DNA of 64,000 nucleotides from UBA5314 sp964635975. Lineage in GTDB: Bacteria; Bacillota; Syntrophomonadia; Syntrophomonadales; Syntrophomonadaceae. The translations under genes and the position numbers were made by a program. Positions 6,767-15,400 of this stretch are shown one piece after another (within the stretch, counting starts at the first letter, position 1; each line of letters begins with the position of its first letter). The notes under the pieces are model-generated. The model did not search any database, had not been told where the DNA came from, and saw only the letters and a program-made list of their open reading frames with translations. The stretch is taken from contig CAZWPO010000010.1 of the NCBI GenBank assembly GCA_964635975.1, forward strand, positions 1 through 64,000. The letters run 5' to 3'.

Positions 6767-8929
6767 TTATTTAACTGCCTGCCTTTGACTCCCATCAGTA
6801 CGAATTTTATAAAAATCTCCCATGGCATCATGATACTCATAAAATATCCAATCGCCTAAAATGCACAGATCATATGGAGTATCAGAACTAATCTTGGCTA
6901 ATCCCGTCCCATCTGTGGCCAGCTTGTAAATGCCTTGTTCTGTGCTAAAGAAAATCCATCCGTTAGATAAATTAAGTCTGCGCACCTTCAAATCGTTTAG
7001 TTTTACTCTTCCAGTTCCGTCTGTACGTATTTTATAGAGTTTCTGGTCTTCACCTGCGTAATAGATCCAATTATTATCAGCAACGAGGTTGCCAGTATAC
7101 TCATTATTTAATTGAGTCCTACCGCTTCCGTCAGTTCGAATTTTAAATAACTTGCTGCCATTGTCCCAGCTGCTATAATAAATCCAATCACCAACTATGT
7201 TAGGACTTCCGGAATTCTCATTATTTATCACGAACCTTTGACTGCCGTCCAGGCGAACCTTCATGATGCGATTTACCCCATAAGCTCCCAAATCACCTAA
7301 ATAGTAAATCCAATCACCGACAACTATGGGGCGCTGACACCAATTAGCAGTCACTTTTGTTTTTTGCTGCCCGTCTGTAGTAACTTTATAAATGTTGCAT
7401 TTCCCGTCGAGATAATAAACCCAGTTGTCCAAGCAGTTAATACCATGAGCCATATCACTGCTTAGTTTCGTTTTTCCACTGCCGTCGCTACGCATTTTAT
7501 ACAATGCGTGTAGATCGTTCAAATCAACATAATTGAAATTAGTATAATAAATCCAGTCCCCTTGCTGGGCTGCGTATGCGCTATTCACAACATTGCCCGA
7601 AGTATTACCCTGCTTTGTTGGCATGGATATAGCCTTTGTGGGAGCATATTGCCATTTCATAAGATAATCATAGGCTTCATTATTCTCAGTTTGTAGTTTC
7701 CCGACTATAATTTCAGAATCAGGTAATTTTAATTCCTTATAGCTCTCTATCAATAAACTTCTGATTTTTATAGAACATCGCAGATCTAATAATCCCAGGT
7801 TCCTTAGTTCATCCAATTTCAAAGGATCAGTGCCGTTCTGGGCGATTACTTGTTTTAAGACTTCATTGTATTCCTCTGAAACAGCATTTTCTATTCTGGT
7901 GAGGGCTAATACTGTCATCATCTTCTCTGCGGCCGATGTTGCCATACCAGCATCTGAAAACATTTTATATAGTTCCCAGCCTACCGCAGACCAAACTTTT
8001 GGAGTAATGAAAATACTGGTTATGGTTTCCGAAGTTTCATGCGACAATTCTTGAGCCGCTTTCATGAACTTATTAGCACCGTCATGTTCATTATAGTAAC
8101 TAAGTGCCTGGTAACCTTTATCCATAATGGCCTCATCCCATATATCTTTAGGAGAGTTATTGGCTGCAAACCGGTTGTTTAAAAATAGCCTTAAGCCCAT
8201 GACTCTGGTATCTTGGCTTTGCAGGTAGCTGCCATATTTAGTGAAGTCATTAATCTTTGTTCCCAAATCATAAACGGAAGAACCAGCGCTTACCAGACTT
8301 ATACCTTTGGAAAATATATAAACCGCAACTGGAGCATGAAGGAAGTTTTCTAGCCTTATTGCGGCTTCTGCCTTCCCTCGCATCCTTAATTCATCTACAT
8401 ATGGTACAAGCGATGTAAACAAAACACCAGATGAAATTTCCCCTGCATCGGCCATTGTGCCCATGTCTGCGAGCTCTTTTATCGTTTCAGCGTATAGCTT
8501 ATCATTTGTTTCACTAATCTTGGATAGTTCATTGGGGTCTGGAGATAATAGCTCATTCATAGCATTGTTTGTGAACTTGTTTACCAATAATTCTTGCCCG
8601 GCAGATTTATTGAATATTCCTATTGCCGCAGACAACCATACATCGATATCCCCGGCATATAATTGATCTAGACCATAAATATCACCTAAACTTTTGTATA
8701 TTTGTTGAACATCTGTATTATTCAAACCCAGGTCTTTGGACCAGGAGAAATCGAACATCGGCACCTGGTTTTGCGTGGCCAAATCATAGAACGGATTAGT
8801 ATATATATTAGTAGGAGGACTTTGATCTGCGTAGGCATTGAAACAAATTCCATTCAAGAATAATAGTGATACAAGTACTACACAGATGCCCTTATTTGTT
8901 GTTTTTCTCATAGCAGTAGCTTTTGACAT
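6767..8929 (-). CDS. Secreted protein with DUF5050-type beta-propeller
   Basis: A 720-aa exported protein on the minus strand. I place the start at 8929 because GGAGGG lies 6 bases upstream; an upstream in-frame ATG (8980) has no such site. A signal peptide spans about residues 1-34 (ending NAYA). The central 400 residues are helical and unrecognised. The C-terminal 270 residues contain about six repeats of some 40-45 residues with WIYY and YKIRTDGSGRTQL motifs, typical of DUF5050 / YWTD-like beta-propellers that act as binding or display modules at the cell surface. The gene is flanked by both copies of the 157-bp repeat, so it may have moved or been acquired as a cassette. Confidence 0.85.
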   Translation of the reverse strand: MSKATAMRKTTNKGICVVLVSLLFLNGICFNAYADQSPPTNIYTNPFYDLATQNQVPMFDFSWSKDLGLNNTDVQQIYKSLGDIYGLDQLYAGDIDVWLSAAIGIFNKSAGQELLVNKFTNNAMNELLSPDPNELSKISETNDKLYAETIKELADMGTMADAGEISSGVLFTSLVPYVDELRMRGKAEAAIRLENFLHAPVAVYIFSKGISLVSAGSSVYDLGTKINDFTKYGSYLQSQDTRVMGLRLFLNNRFAANNSPKDIWDEAIMDKGYQALSYYNEHDGANKFMKAAQELSHETSETITSIFITPKVWSAVGWELYKMFSDAGMATSAAEKMMTVLALTRIENAVSEEYNEVLKQVIAQNGTDPLKLDELRNLGLLDLRCSIKIRSLLIESYKELKLPDSEIIVGKLQTENNEAYDYLMKWQYAPTKAISMPTKQGNTSGNVVNSAYAAQQGDWIYYTNFNYVDLNDLHALYKMRSDGSGKTKLSSDMAHGINCLDNWVYYLDGKCNIYKVTTDGQQKTKVTANWCQRPIVVGDWIYYLGDLGAYGVNRIMKVRLDGSQRFVINNENSGSPNIVGDWIYYSSWDNGSKLFKIRTDGSGRTQLNNEYTGNLVADNNWIYYAGEDQKLYKIRTDGTGRVKLNDLKVRRLNLSNGWIFFSTEQGIYKLATDGTGLAKISSDTPYDLCILGDWIFYEYHDAMGDFYKIRTDGSQRQAVK

Positions 8930-9052
8930 TTTTGCCCTCCGATCGGTTATTGTATGGAAAAGTATTCTGGTCTTATCCATATAACTCCTGCTGATAAACC
9001 GTGGAGTGCAAAATATCGGACTCTTATCACCTATATTGTGGAACTATTTGAT

Positions 9053-9209
9053 GGTTTTTAGTGAATTTTTGCTGGAGGTTTAAAAAAGACTTTTCCTTAA
9101 TACCCTTGAGGTTTTTTGGTTAGATAAATAGGTCATATACCATCGCCTAGTTTAAAGTACTTCTCCGCCATCACATTAAATGAAAAAAGACACCCTCACT
9201 ATTGTGGGG
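9053..9209. repeat. 157-bp direct repeat, copy 2 (interrupted)
   Basis: Second copy of the repeat at 6351-6507, offset by exactly 2702 bp and in the same orientation. Identity breaks after 9209 at the point where a modular hairpin element (9210-9366) begins, and weak identity to the sequence after copy 1 resumes near 9367. It lies upstream of the beta-propeller gene, between that gene and whatever its promoter is. Confidence 0.9.
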
Positions 9210-9366
9210 ATGTCAGACCGTCAAAAAACCGAATATCTGTGTCACTGCACAACGCCCGCTCAATCAACCTTATTTGTTGAGCACAGCGAAATGAGATTCT
9301 AGTGCCCGAAGGGTGCAACGTATTCCATATACGCCTCAATCACGGGCTTTGTTTGTTCCTTGATCG
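9210..9366. repeat. Modular hairpin repeat, copy A, inserted in the 157-bp repeat
   Basis: This starts with TGTCAGACCGTCAAAAAA and ends near a GGGCTTTGTTTGTTCC tail. It shares long identical blocks with 51962-52113 (for example CAACCTTATTTGTTGAGCAC and the AGCGAAATGAGATTCTAGTG block) and end blocks with 27760-27856. A long stem GCCCG...CGGGC encloses the variable middle. It seems to have been inserted into the longer repeat, as copy 1 of that repeat lacks it. Confidence 0.75.
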
Positions 9367-9383
9367 GATTATTGTTTTTCTGG

Positions 9384-9710
9384 CTATTTATCTGAATACA
9401 AAGGTTTGGAAAATGGACATATCCGGCCTTCATCTTCCGGGGCAAACGTTATATAGTAAGTATTGGTTTTGCCCGGAATGACACACTCTTCATCGGTGAA
9501 AACCTCTAGATATCCTCCTTTGCTCCCGGACGAATCCCATTCTTCATGGTCATATTTACCGGAGAATAAGAAAAGCCAGGCTTATGCCGGAACTGCGACA
9601 TGGTATTGTCCGTATGCCATCAGATAATTAAACCACACCAGAATCTGCGGTTGAGACAGGCAGCACCTGGTAGATAAAGGGGTGATAGAGTAGGGGCTGT
9701 TCAAAGCCAT
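9384..9710 (-). pseudogene. Decayed gene with an in-frame stop
   Basis: A single minus-strand frame runs from an ATG at 9710 to a TAG at 9384-9386 with one internal TAA at 9582-9584. The second half reads convincingly as protein (HEEWDSSGSKGGYLEVF, then CVIPGKTNTYYITFAPEDEG). No ribosome binding site or known family was recognised. One nonsense mutation in an otherwise coherent frame points to recent decay, or to a short protein whose beginning I have mis-set. Confidence 0.38.
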
Positions 9711-9749
9711 ACCGCACAAGTTTGTACCGATCTATAGGAGGTATTTAAT

Positions 9750-9821
9750 ATGAATAATAAAGTTGAACTGACCACCGCCTTGACGCTTCACCCCTATTTA
9801 TGCCGCAAGTCCAGTCGGTAA
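9750..9821 (+). CDS. Very short ORF behind a strong ribosome binding site
   Basis: A 23-codon frame (MNNKVELTTALTLHPYLCRK and three more residues) begins 8 bases after TAGGAGG. The translation signal is excellent but the product is tiny, so it is either the surviving 5' end of a deleted gene or a leader peptide. The next 140 bases contain a small hairpin (AACCCCTT/AAAGGGTT at about 9820-9842) and no recognisable coding. Confidence 0.3.
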   Translation: MNNKVELTTALTLHPYLCRKSSR

Positions 9822-10029
9822 CCCCTTATGACAAAAGGGTTCCCGGCTGCTAAATAAGCGACAGCCAGCGGCGCTCGCCGACCTGTATCGGAAAATTATC
9901 TGTCTATGTTCACGATCTAAATGTCTGAAAACCCGATTAAGTGATGTCAGAAAACAAGGAATCATGATATTAATTGGCGAAACGGATAAATATGGTCTGT
10001 ATGGAACATATTGTCCGGAGGCGATATTT

Positions 10030-10248
10030 ATGGCCAGGATGATTCCCGACATCTCTCCTCAGTGTATAGACAATCCGGGTGAACGGCGCTTTAACGAAGC
10101 GGCGCTGGCTCTGCCTGACGATATACAGAATGCTATTCTTTCCATTATCGCAGTCAGCAAAAATCTGAGCATCTTTGGAATAATCAGCGGCAGGGCGCGC
10201 TGCCTGCTGTACATATTTCACCATGCCGAGTATCAGATCGGAGCATAG
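10030..10248 (+). CDS. Short protein resembling the start of a NERD-domain protein; probably a remnant
   Basis: A 72-aa product if started at ATG 10030, which follows GGAGG by about 10 bases. The first 30 residues (MARMIPDISP, GERRFNEAAL, then LPDD) resemble the amino end of NERD nuclease-related proteins, where an ARMIP...GE...L..LP pattern is common. The remainder does not continue the family and ends early, so truncation or frameshift is likely. It lies 37 bp upstream of the WYL regulator on the same strand. The family match is from memory and weak. Confidence 0.35.
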   Translation: MARMIPDISPQCIDNPGERRFNEAALALPDDIQNAILSIIAVSKNLSIFGIISGRARCLLYIFHHAEYQIGA

Positions 10249-10285
10249 CACAAAGTTTGAGCGAAGGTAATAAGGAGTTGATTGA

Positions 10286-11551
10286 ATGGCCAGAAACCGG
10301 ACTGCCGCGATGACTGAACGGGCGATGAATCTGCACGACTACCTTTTGACCCATCCGGGTGGCAGCCAGCAGGATCTGATGGAAGAATTGAAGATCAAGG
10401 ATCAAGCCGCTCTTTACCGCCTCCTGCTTGGCTTCGCAAACAACCCGTCCATTTGCCAGAACGGAGAATTTAATCTCAAGGCAAATGGGGAGAGCATCAG
10501 AGTAAAAGACATTGAAGAATACCTGAAACATGCGGGCAACGAGAGCGGAACCCCGATCCCCGAGCGCCTGCTTTACCTCTACAATCATCTATATGAAGCG
10601 ATCCCCTACGGCGGAGTATCCGGCCCGGACCTCCTGAAAAGATATATCGAACTGCTCGAACAGAGCGGAGCTCCTATTCCCAAGGAATCATCAATTCGCC
10701 GCAATATGCTAAGAGACCTGGAGCGTCTTGAGCAGTATGGAATACAGATTGAAAGACCGGATACCGGCAGCAAGAAATACTGCCTCAAGCAGGCGTTTCT
10801 GCCTAAACTCAGCCCGGATAGCGCGGCCGTTTTATATGTTTCCACCCTGCTGCACCGGGATACTCTGCTTGCCAGCGCCATCGATAAGGTTAGGGATAAA
10901 ATGGAGAGCAACTATTACAAAGGGATGCTGGAGCGCGCCCGCCTGTTAAGAGAGCGCATCTATGTTCTGGGCGATACCCTGGCCAATCCCGAGCAGTTTG
11001 AATCCCTGCTGGGTTCAATATTCAGGGCGGTAAGTGAATCATTCCGGGTCAGAATCGACTATACGAATAACGAAGGCCAGAGCTCGGCCCGAGTGCTTGA
11101 GCCCCTGGGGCTGGTTTGTAAGCGCGGAGTCTGGTACCTGATCGCCCGGCAGGCTGATGATCAGGGCGTACGTACTTTCCGGGTTGATCAGATTCAACAC
11201 CTGGCAGCCCGAGAATCAGAGAAATTCGAATATCCTGCCCAATTTTCAGTCAGTGAGCATATCGGGGCCAGCTGGGGTGTCTTCTGTAACGATCCTGACC
11301 AGATTGTGAGGATAAGGTTTTCGCACCGGGTCGCCCAGCGGGTCAAAAACCTGCACTATCACCCCAGCCAGCAGATCGCGGCCGAAGAAGCAGATGGATC
11401 TATAATCCTTCAGTTCGAAGTCTGTGGTCTCATTGAAATGCAGAGCTGGCTCCTGCAGTGGGGAGATCAAGCTGAGGTCCTGGAGCCACTGTCCCTGAGG
11501 AAAGACATGGCCAGAGCGGCGCAGCGGATATTGCAGCTATATGAAGAATAA
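10286..11551 (+). CDS. WYL-domain transcriptional regulator
   Basis: A 421-aa cytoplasmic regulator. The N-terminal 70 residues are helical and suit a winged helix-turn-helix (HPGGSQQDLMEELKIKD); a second helical region covers about 90-220. The WYL domain occupies about residues 245-330 with the pattern VRIDYTNNEGQ, LEPLGLVCKRGVWYLIA and a TFRVDQI strand, followed by a C-terminal WCX-like extension ending in LEPLSLRKDMARAAQ. WYL domains bind nucleic acid or nucleotide ligands and often control DNA-damage or defence genes. GGAG lies 8 bases before the ATG. The HD and AddB/AddA-like genes follow on the same strand, consistent with control of DNA repair. Confidence 0.9.
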   Translation: MARNRTAAMTERAMNLHDYLLTHPGGSQQDLMEELKIKDQAALYRLLLGFANNPSICQNGEFNLKANGESIRVKDIEEYLKHAGNESGTPIPERLLYLYNHLYEAIPYGGVSGPDLLKRYIELLEQSGAPIPKESSIRRNMLRDLERLEQYGIQIERPDTGSKKYCLKQAFLPKLSPDSAAVLYVSTLLHRDTLLASAIDKVRDKMESNYYKGMLERARLLRERIYVLGDTLANPEQFESLLGSIFRAVSESFRVRIDYTNNEGQSSARVLEPLGLVCKRGVWYLIARQADDQGVRTFRVDQIQHLAARESEKFEYPAQFSVSEHIGASWGVFCNDPDQIVRIRFSHRVAQRVKNLHYHPSQQIAAEEADGSIILQFEVCGLIEMQSWLLQWGDQAEVLEPLSLRKDMARAAQRILQLYEE

Positions 11552-11642
11552 ACAGAACAAAAGTTCGGTGCGGTGACATATTAGTGTCTGATCCCCCGCC
11601 TATATTATATGAAAAGCAGAAATGAGGGCAGGGGAGATGGCC

Positions 11643-12290
11643 ATGATGATAGGTGAATTAAAGGAAGAGAGAATAGTGCAGTTATCGCCAATGGAGCGGG
11701 AGCTAAGAGAGCTTTTAAGAAGCATCGAAACCGCCGCAGTGGCAGAGCTGGCCGAAGCGTTTTTAAGCTCAGAGTTCTATAATGACTTCTGCCAGGGACC
11801 GGCAGCCCAGCGCTACCATCATAATTACGCGGGGGGGCTTTTAGAGCACAGCCTGGGGACCGCTGAAATAGCGCTTAAAATAGCCGAGCTGCATCCGGAA
11901 GTGGACCGGGACCTGATGTTAATAGGGGCACTTTTACACGACCTGGGTAAGGTCCAGGAGATGACCATAGATCTGGAAATCAGCTATAGCGACGAAGGGA
12001 AACTGCTGGGGCACATAGTGCTGGGCATTCGTATGCTGGAGCAGCTCATGGAACGGGCCAATACCGAGCGGGTACTAAGGAACAAGCTTTTGCATATGAT
12101 CGCCAGCCACCACGGCCGGCATGAGTGGCAGTCGCCCAAGAAGCCCATGTTCCTGGAGGCGCAGATACTGCATCTGGCGGATATGATGGACGCCGAGATC
12201 TGGAAGTTCAAATCAGCCGCGGCGTCCGCTAAAGGCAGCCCATGGTCTCCATATATGAAGACCATCGGGAGCGAGGTTTACCTCGATTAA
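11643..12290 (+). CDS. HD-domain phosphohydrolase (YhaM C-terminal type)
   Basis: A cytoplasmic metal-dependent hydrolase of 215 aa if started at ATG 11643; an upstream ATG at 11622 is in frame but the AGGGGAG site at 11629-11636 favours the later start. The HD motif set is complete: HHNYAGGLLEHSL, ALLHDLGK (the HD pair), ASHHGRHEW and ADMMDAE. This is the nuclease domain seen in YhaM 3'-5' exoribonucleases, but the N-terminal OB-fold nucleic-acid-binding domain is absent, so substrate choice may differ. It lies 35 bp before the AddB-like gene and likely shares its transcript. Confidence 0.85.
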   Translation: MMIGELKEERIVQLSPMERELRELLRSIETAAVAELAEAFLSSEFYNDFCQGPAAQRYHHNYAGGLLEHSLGTAEIALKIAELHPEVDRDLMLIGALLHDLGKVQEMTIDLEISYSDEGKLLGHIVLGIRMLEQLMERANTERVLRNKLLHMIASHHGRHEWQSPKKPMFLEAQILHLADMMDAEIWKFKSAAASAKGSPWSPYMKTIGSEVYLD

Positions 12291-12325
12291 TTCAAAGGAC
12301 GAATAGCTAATGGGGGGATGGGTAT

Positions 12326-15300
12326 GTGAATACAGTTCTGCAGCAGCTTGCCGATATCATCAAACTTAATCCCTGGCAGGAGAAGATCCTGCTGGTACCG
12401 ACCCTGACTGATGGGTATCAACTCCTGGAGGGTTTAGGCCGGGAGGGCGTGTCCTGGTTAAACGTCAGGCCGTATACTCCGCTGGATCTGGCCAGAGATG
12501 TAATCCGGGAAGAAACCGATGAAAAAGGCCAGAGTCAAATAACCCGGACCAGAGCCCTTTACCTACTGGAACAGATTATAGAGGACATGTATGAAACCGG
12601 TCAGCTGAGCTACTTTCGAGACCTTTATGAACTGGGGATATTAAGCAGCATCCTGCTGCCTTCGATTAACGACTTGCGCATGGCATTTCTTGATGCCGGC
12701 AGCATTAAAGCGGAACAGTTTGTAGATGCCCAGAAAGGCCTGGAGATAACGGAAGTTCTAAATAGATATGAACTGGCTATGAAGGCCGAAAAGCTGCTGG
12801 ATGAAACTGATATATTCTGTCTGGCCTCCGCAAAACTGGACAGCAGCCCAACTCTACTGACCGGAAAAATCCTGCTCATACCGCAGCAGATCGAATGCAA
12901 TCATGCCGCCTTTATTTTCCTGACTTCTCTTAAAAAACAGGGAGCTCTGGTGCTGGCGGAAGAACCGGTGCCGGGGATTATCAAACCCTTCAATTATTAT
13001 TTTGAAGCAGACCGGCCAGCCTCACAGGCATCACCTTTCGGGCATCTGTATTCAATTGCCTCTTCACCTGAACTGCCGCGGAATGTTGAGATATATGAAG
13101 CCTACGGAGAAAGTAATGAAGTCAGGGAAGCTTTCCGGCGCATGGTAAGCCGTGGGCTGCCCTTTGACCAGTGCCTGCTCTGCTGTACTGATGAGAGCAC
13201 CTATGTGCCGCTCATCTATGCTCAGACAGTAAATTTAAACATTCCTGTAACCTTTGAGCCGGGGCTGCCCTATTTGCTGACCGCGCCCGGCCGCTTGATA
13301 AACCAATTGTTAAGCTGGATAGAGAGCAATTACTCGGGATTAAGCCTTTATCGAATGCTGAGCGGGGGCGATATGCAGCTCGCCGGCAGCCGGGCGGCAG
13401 CCCGGTATTTACGGAGCCTGGGCATAAGGTGGGGAAGAGAGCGCTACATGGAAGGTGTTGCGAGTCAAATGCTCCGCATGGAAAATGAGCTGCAGATCAT
13501 AGATCCGGAAGACACGATATATTATGAACGAATCCAAAGGCAAATAGAGCTGGCAAAGGGATGCAAAGAGTTGCTGGACAATATATTTTCATTAATTCCA
13601 GACTCTGACCCCCAGGGCAGCGTTGAATATTCTTTGCTGCTGGATGGAACAGCGGCCTTTATGAAGAAATATTCCCGGACTCAAAACCAGTATGATGCGG
13701 CTGCAGCAGAGGCGGTGACCAGCCGTATCTTAGAACTCAAAGACAGCTGTGCCGCTGAGATGGACTATATAGAGCTTCTCAAACTCATACGCCAGACCCT
13801 GGAGGGCTGCAGGGTAGGAAGCAGCGGCGCCCGGCCAGGGCATCTGCATGTGGCCAGTCCGGCAGGCGGCTCCTGGGTGAACCGGTCCGTCACATTTGTG
13901 CTGGGGATGGAATCCGGTAAAGTGGAAGGTAAAGGTCGGCAGGACCCGGTTTTACTGGACTGCGAGCGGGAACAGATCAGCCCGCGCCTGGAGACCAAGA
14001 GCCGGAATCCCGAACGGCGCATCTACCGCCTGGCGCAATTTTTGGCTTCCCGGCGGGGCTCCATTACTTTGAGTTTTTCATCCTATGATGTAATAGACGG
14101 ACGACCCAATCTGCCATCATCAATCCTGCTGCAGGCCTACAGGCTGGTAACCGGCCAGGAGCATGCTGATTACAGTTCTTTTACCAACTGGCTGAAGGAC
14201 TGTCATGCCTATGTGGCGGATTCTCGGGATAAGGTGCTGTCAGACAGCGAATGGTGGCTGGCCAGGCTTGCTGAGGCCGATAATACTTATCTGACAGAGA
14301 AAGAAGTGCTGGACAGCTATTCGGGGCTGAAGAAGGGGAGCCTTGCTGCCCGGGCCAGGGACGGCCAGAGTTTAAACGAGTATGACGGTAGGATCGAAGA
14401 CCGAAAAGAAAACCTGGATCCCCGCTTCCAGAAAGGACGCATTCTGTCTGCCACCGTCATTGAAGCCATGGCAAAATGCCCGTTCAGGTATTTCCTGCAA
14501 TATGTCCTGCGCATTGACCCGCCCGAAGATCTGATAGGCGATTCAGGAGTCTGGCTGGATGTCATGGAGCGGGGATCGCTACTCCATGCTATCTACTGCG
14601 ACTACCAGAGGGCGATATTCAATCCCTACCGAAGAGCCAAACCGGACAAGAAGCTCCTTTTGGACATTGCAGGGAAAAACTTTGAACGCTGGAAGAGCCT
14701 GATCCCGCCGCCGGATGAGAGGGTCTATGCAATGGAAAAGGAGGCTATGCTGGCTGGGCTGGAGGTTTTCTGGACAATGCACGAGCAGGAAAGCCGGGAG
14801 TGCGAGGTCTCGCCGGTCTACTTTGAACTGCCTTTCGGCCTGGGTGAAGAAGAGGTGGCCGCTGCCGGCTGCGGCTCTCCCGAACCAGTTTCCATAAAGC
14901 TTCCTGGGGGCGGCAGCATTTTGCTGCGGGGCAAAATCGACCGCATAGACTTGAATCCGGCTACCCGCAGCTACCAGGTCTGGGACTTCAAGACCGGCGG
15001 CACCTACGGATACTCAGACAATGCTTATGTAAAACAGGGCCAACAGGTCCAGCACATCCTCTACTCGGCAGTGGCAGAAGCCATTTTGAAGCCAATTGCA
15101 GGCAGCAAGAGAGCAGTGGTAGAGAGAGCCGGATATATATTCCCTACCGTCAAGGGGGAAGGGGAGCGCGTAGACAGGGATCAGACCGAACGTTTGAAAG
15201 GCCTGATGGCTGTAGAGGCAGCGCTGGAACTGGTTGGCTCGGGGAGCTTCTGCGCTACCCACCAGCAAGACAACTGCAATTACTGCGACTATTCAGCGGT

Positions 15301-15400
15301 ATGCCGGGCCCCGGACGCCGCCTTGATGACAAAAAGCAGGCGTAAGGACAATCAATGCCCGGCTATCGGCAGGTGGGAGGTGCTGCAGGAATATGAATAA
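12326..15400 (+). CDS. addB: AddB-like helicase-nuclease subunit
   Basis: A 1024-aa DNA-repair protein with a GTG start after GGGGGGATGG. The N-terminal part follows the inactivated UvrD-like helicase scaffold of AddB but I see no Walker A P-loop, as in RexB-type members. The C-terminus is a PD-(D/E)XK nuclease: an IDRID acidic strand near residue 871 and a WDFKTG active-site strand near 886. Four cysteines fit the AddB iron-sulfur staple: C718, then C984-x2-C987-x5-C993. It pairs with the overlapping addA gene (8 bp overlap) to form the double-strand-break resecting helicase-nuclease. Confidence 0.88.
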   Translation: MNTVLQQLADIIKLNPWQEKILLVPTLTDGYQLLEGLGREGVSWLNVRPYTPLDLARDVIREETDEKGQSQITRTRALYLLEQIIEDMYETGQLSYFRDLYELGILSSILLPSINDLRMAFLDAGSIKAEQFVDAQKGLEITEVLNRYELAMKAEKLLDETDIFCLASAKLDSSPTLLTGKILLIPQQIECNHAAFIFLTSLKKQGALVLAEEPVPGIIKPFNYYFEADRPASQASPFGHLYSIASSPELPRNVEIYEAYGESNEVREAFRRMVSRGLPFDQCLLCCTDESTYVPLIYAQTVNLNIPVTFEPGLPYLLTAPGRLINQLLSWIESNYSGLSLYRMLSGGDMQLAGSRAAARYLRSLGIRWGRERYMEGVASQMLRMENELQIIDPEDTIYYERIQRQIELAKGCKELLDNIFSLIPDSDPQGSVEYSLLLDGTAAFMKKYSRTQNQYDAAAAEAVTSRILELKDSCAAEMDYIELLKLIRQTLEGCRVGSSGARPGHLHVASPAGGSWVNRSVTFVLGMESGKVEGKGRQDPVLLDCEREQISPRLETKSRNPERRIYRLAQFLASRRGSITLSFSSYDVIDGRPNLPSSILLQAYRLVTGQEHADYSSFTNWLKDCHAYVADSRDKVLSDSEWWLARLAEADNTYLTEKEVLDSYSGLKKGSLAARARDGQSLNEYDGRIEDRKENLDPRFQKGRILSATVIEAMAKCPFRYFLQYVLRIDPPEDLIGDSGVWLDVMERGSLLHAIYCDYQRAIFNPYRRAKPDKKLLLDIAGKNFERWKSLIPPPDERVYAMEKEAMLAGLEVFWTMHEQESRECEVSPVYFELPFGLGEEEVAAAGCGSPEPVSIKLPGGGSILLRGKIDRIDLNPATRSYQVWDFKTGGTYGYSDNAYVKQGQQVQHILYSAVAEAILKPIAGSKRAVVERAGYIFPTVKGEGERVDRDQTERLKGLMAVEAALELVGSGSFCATHQQDNCNYCDYSAVCRAPDAALMTKSRRKDNQCPAIGRWEVLQEYE

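Noticed and set aside
10184..10588. Minus-strand frame overlapping the start of the WYL gene (134 codons)
   Set aside because: Antisense to a well-supported gene, with no ribosome binding site and no recognisable motif.
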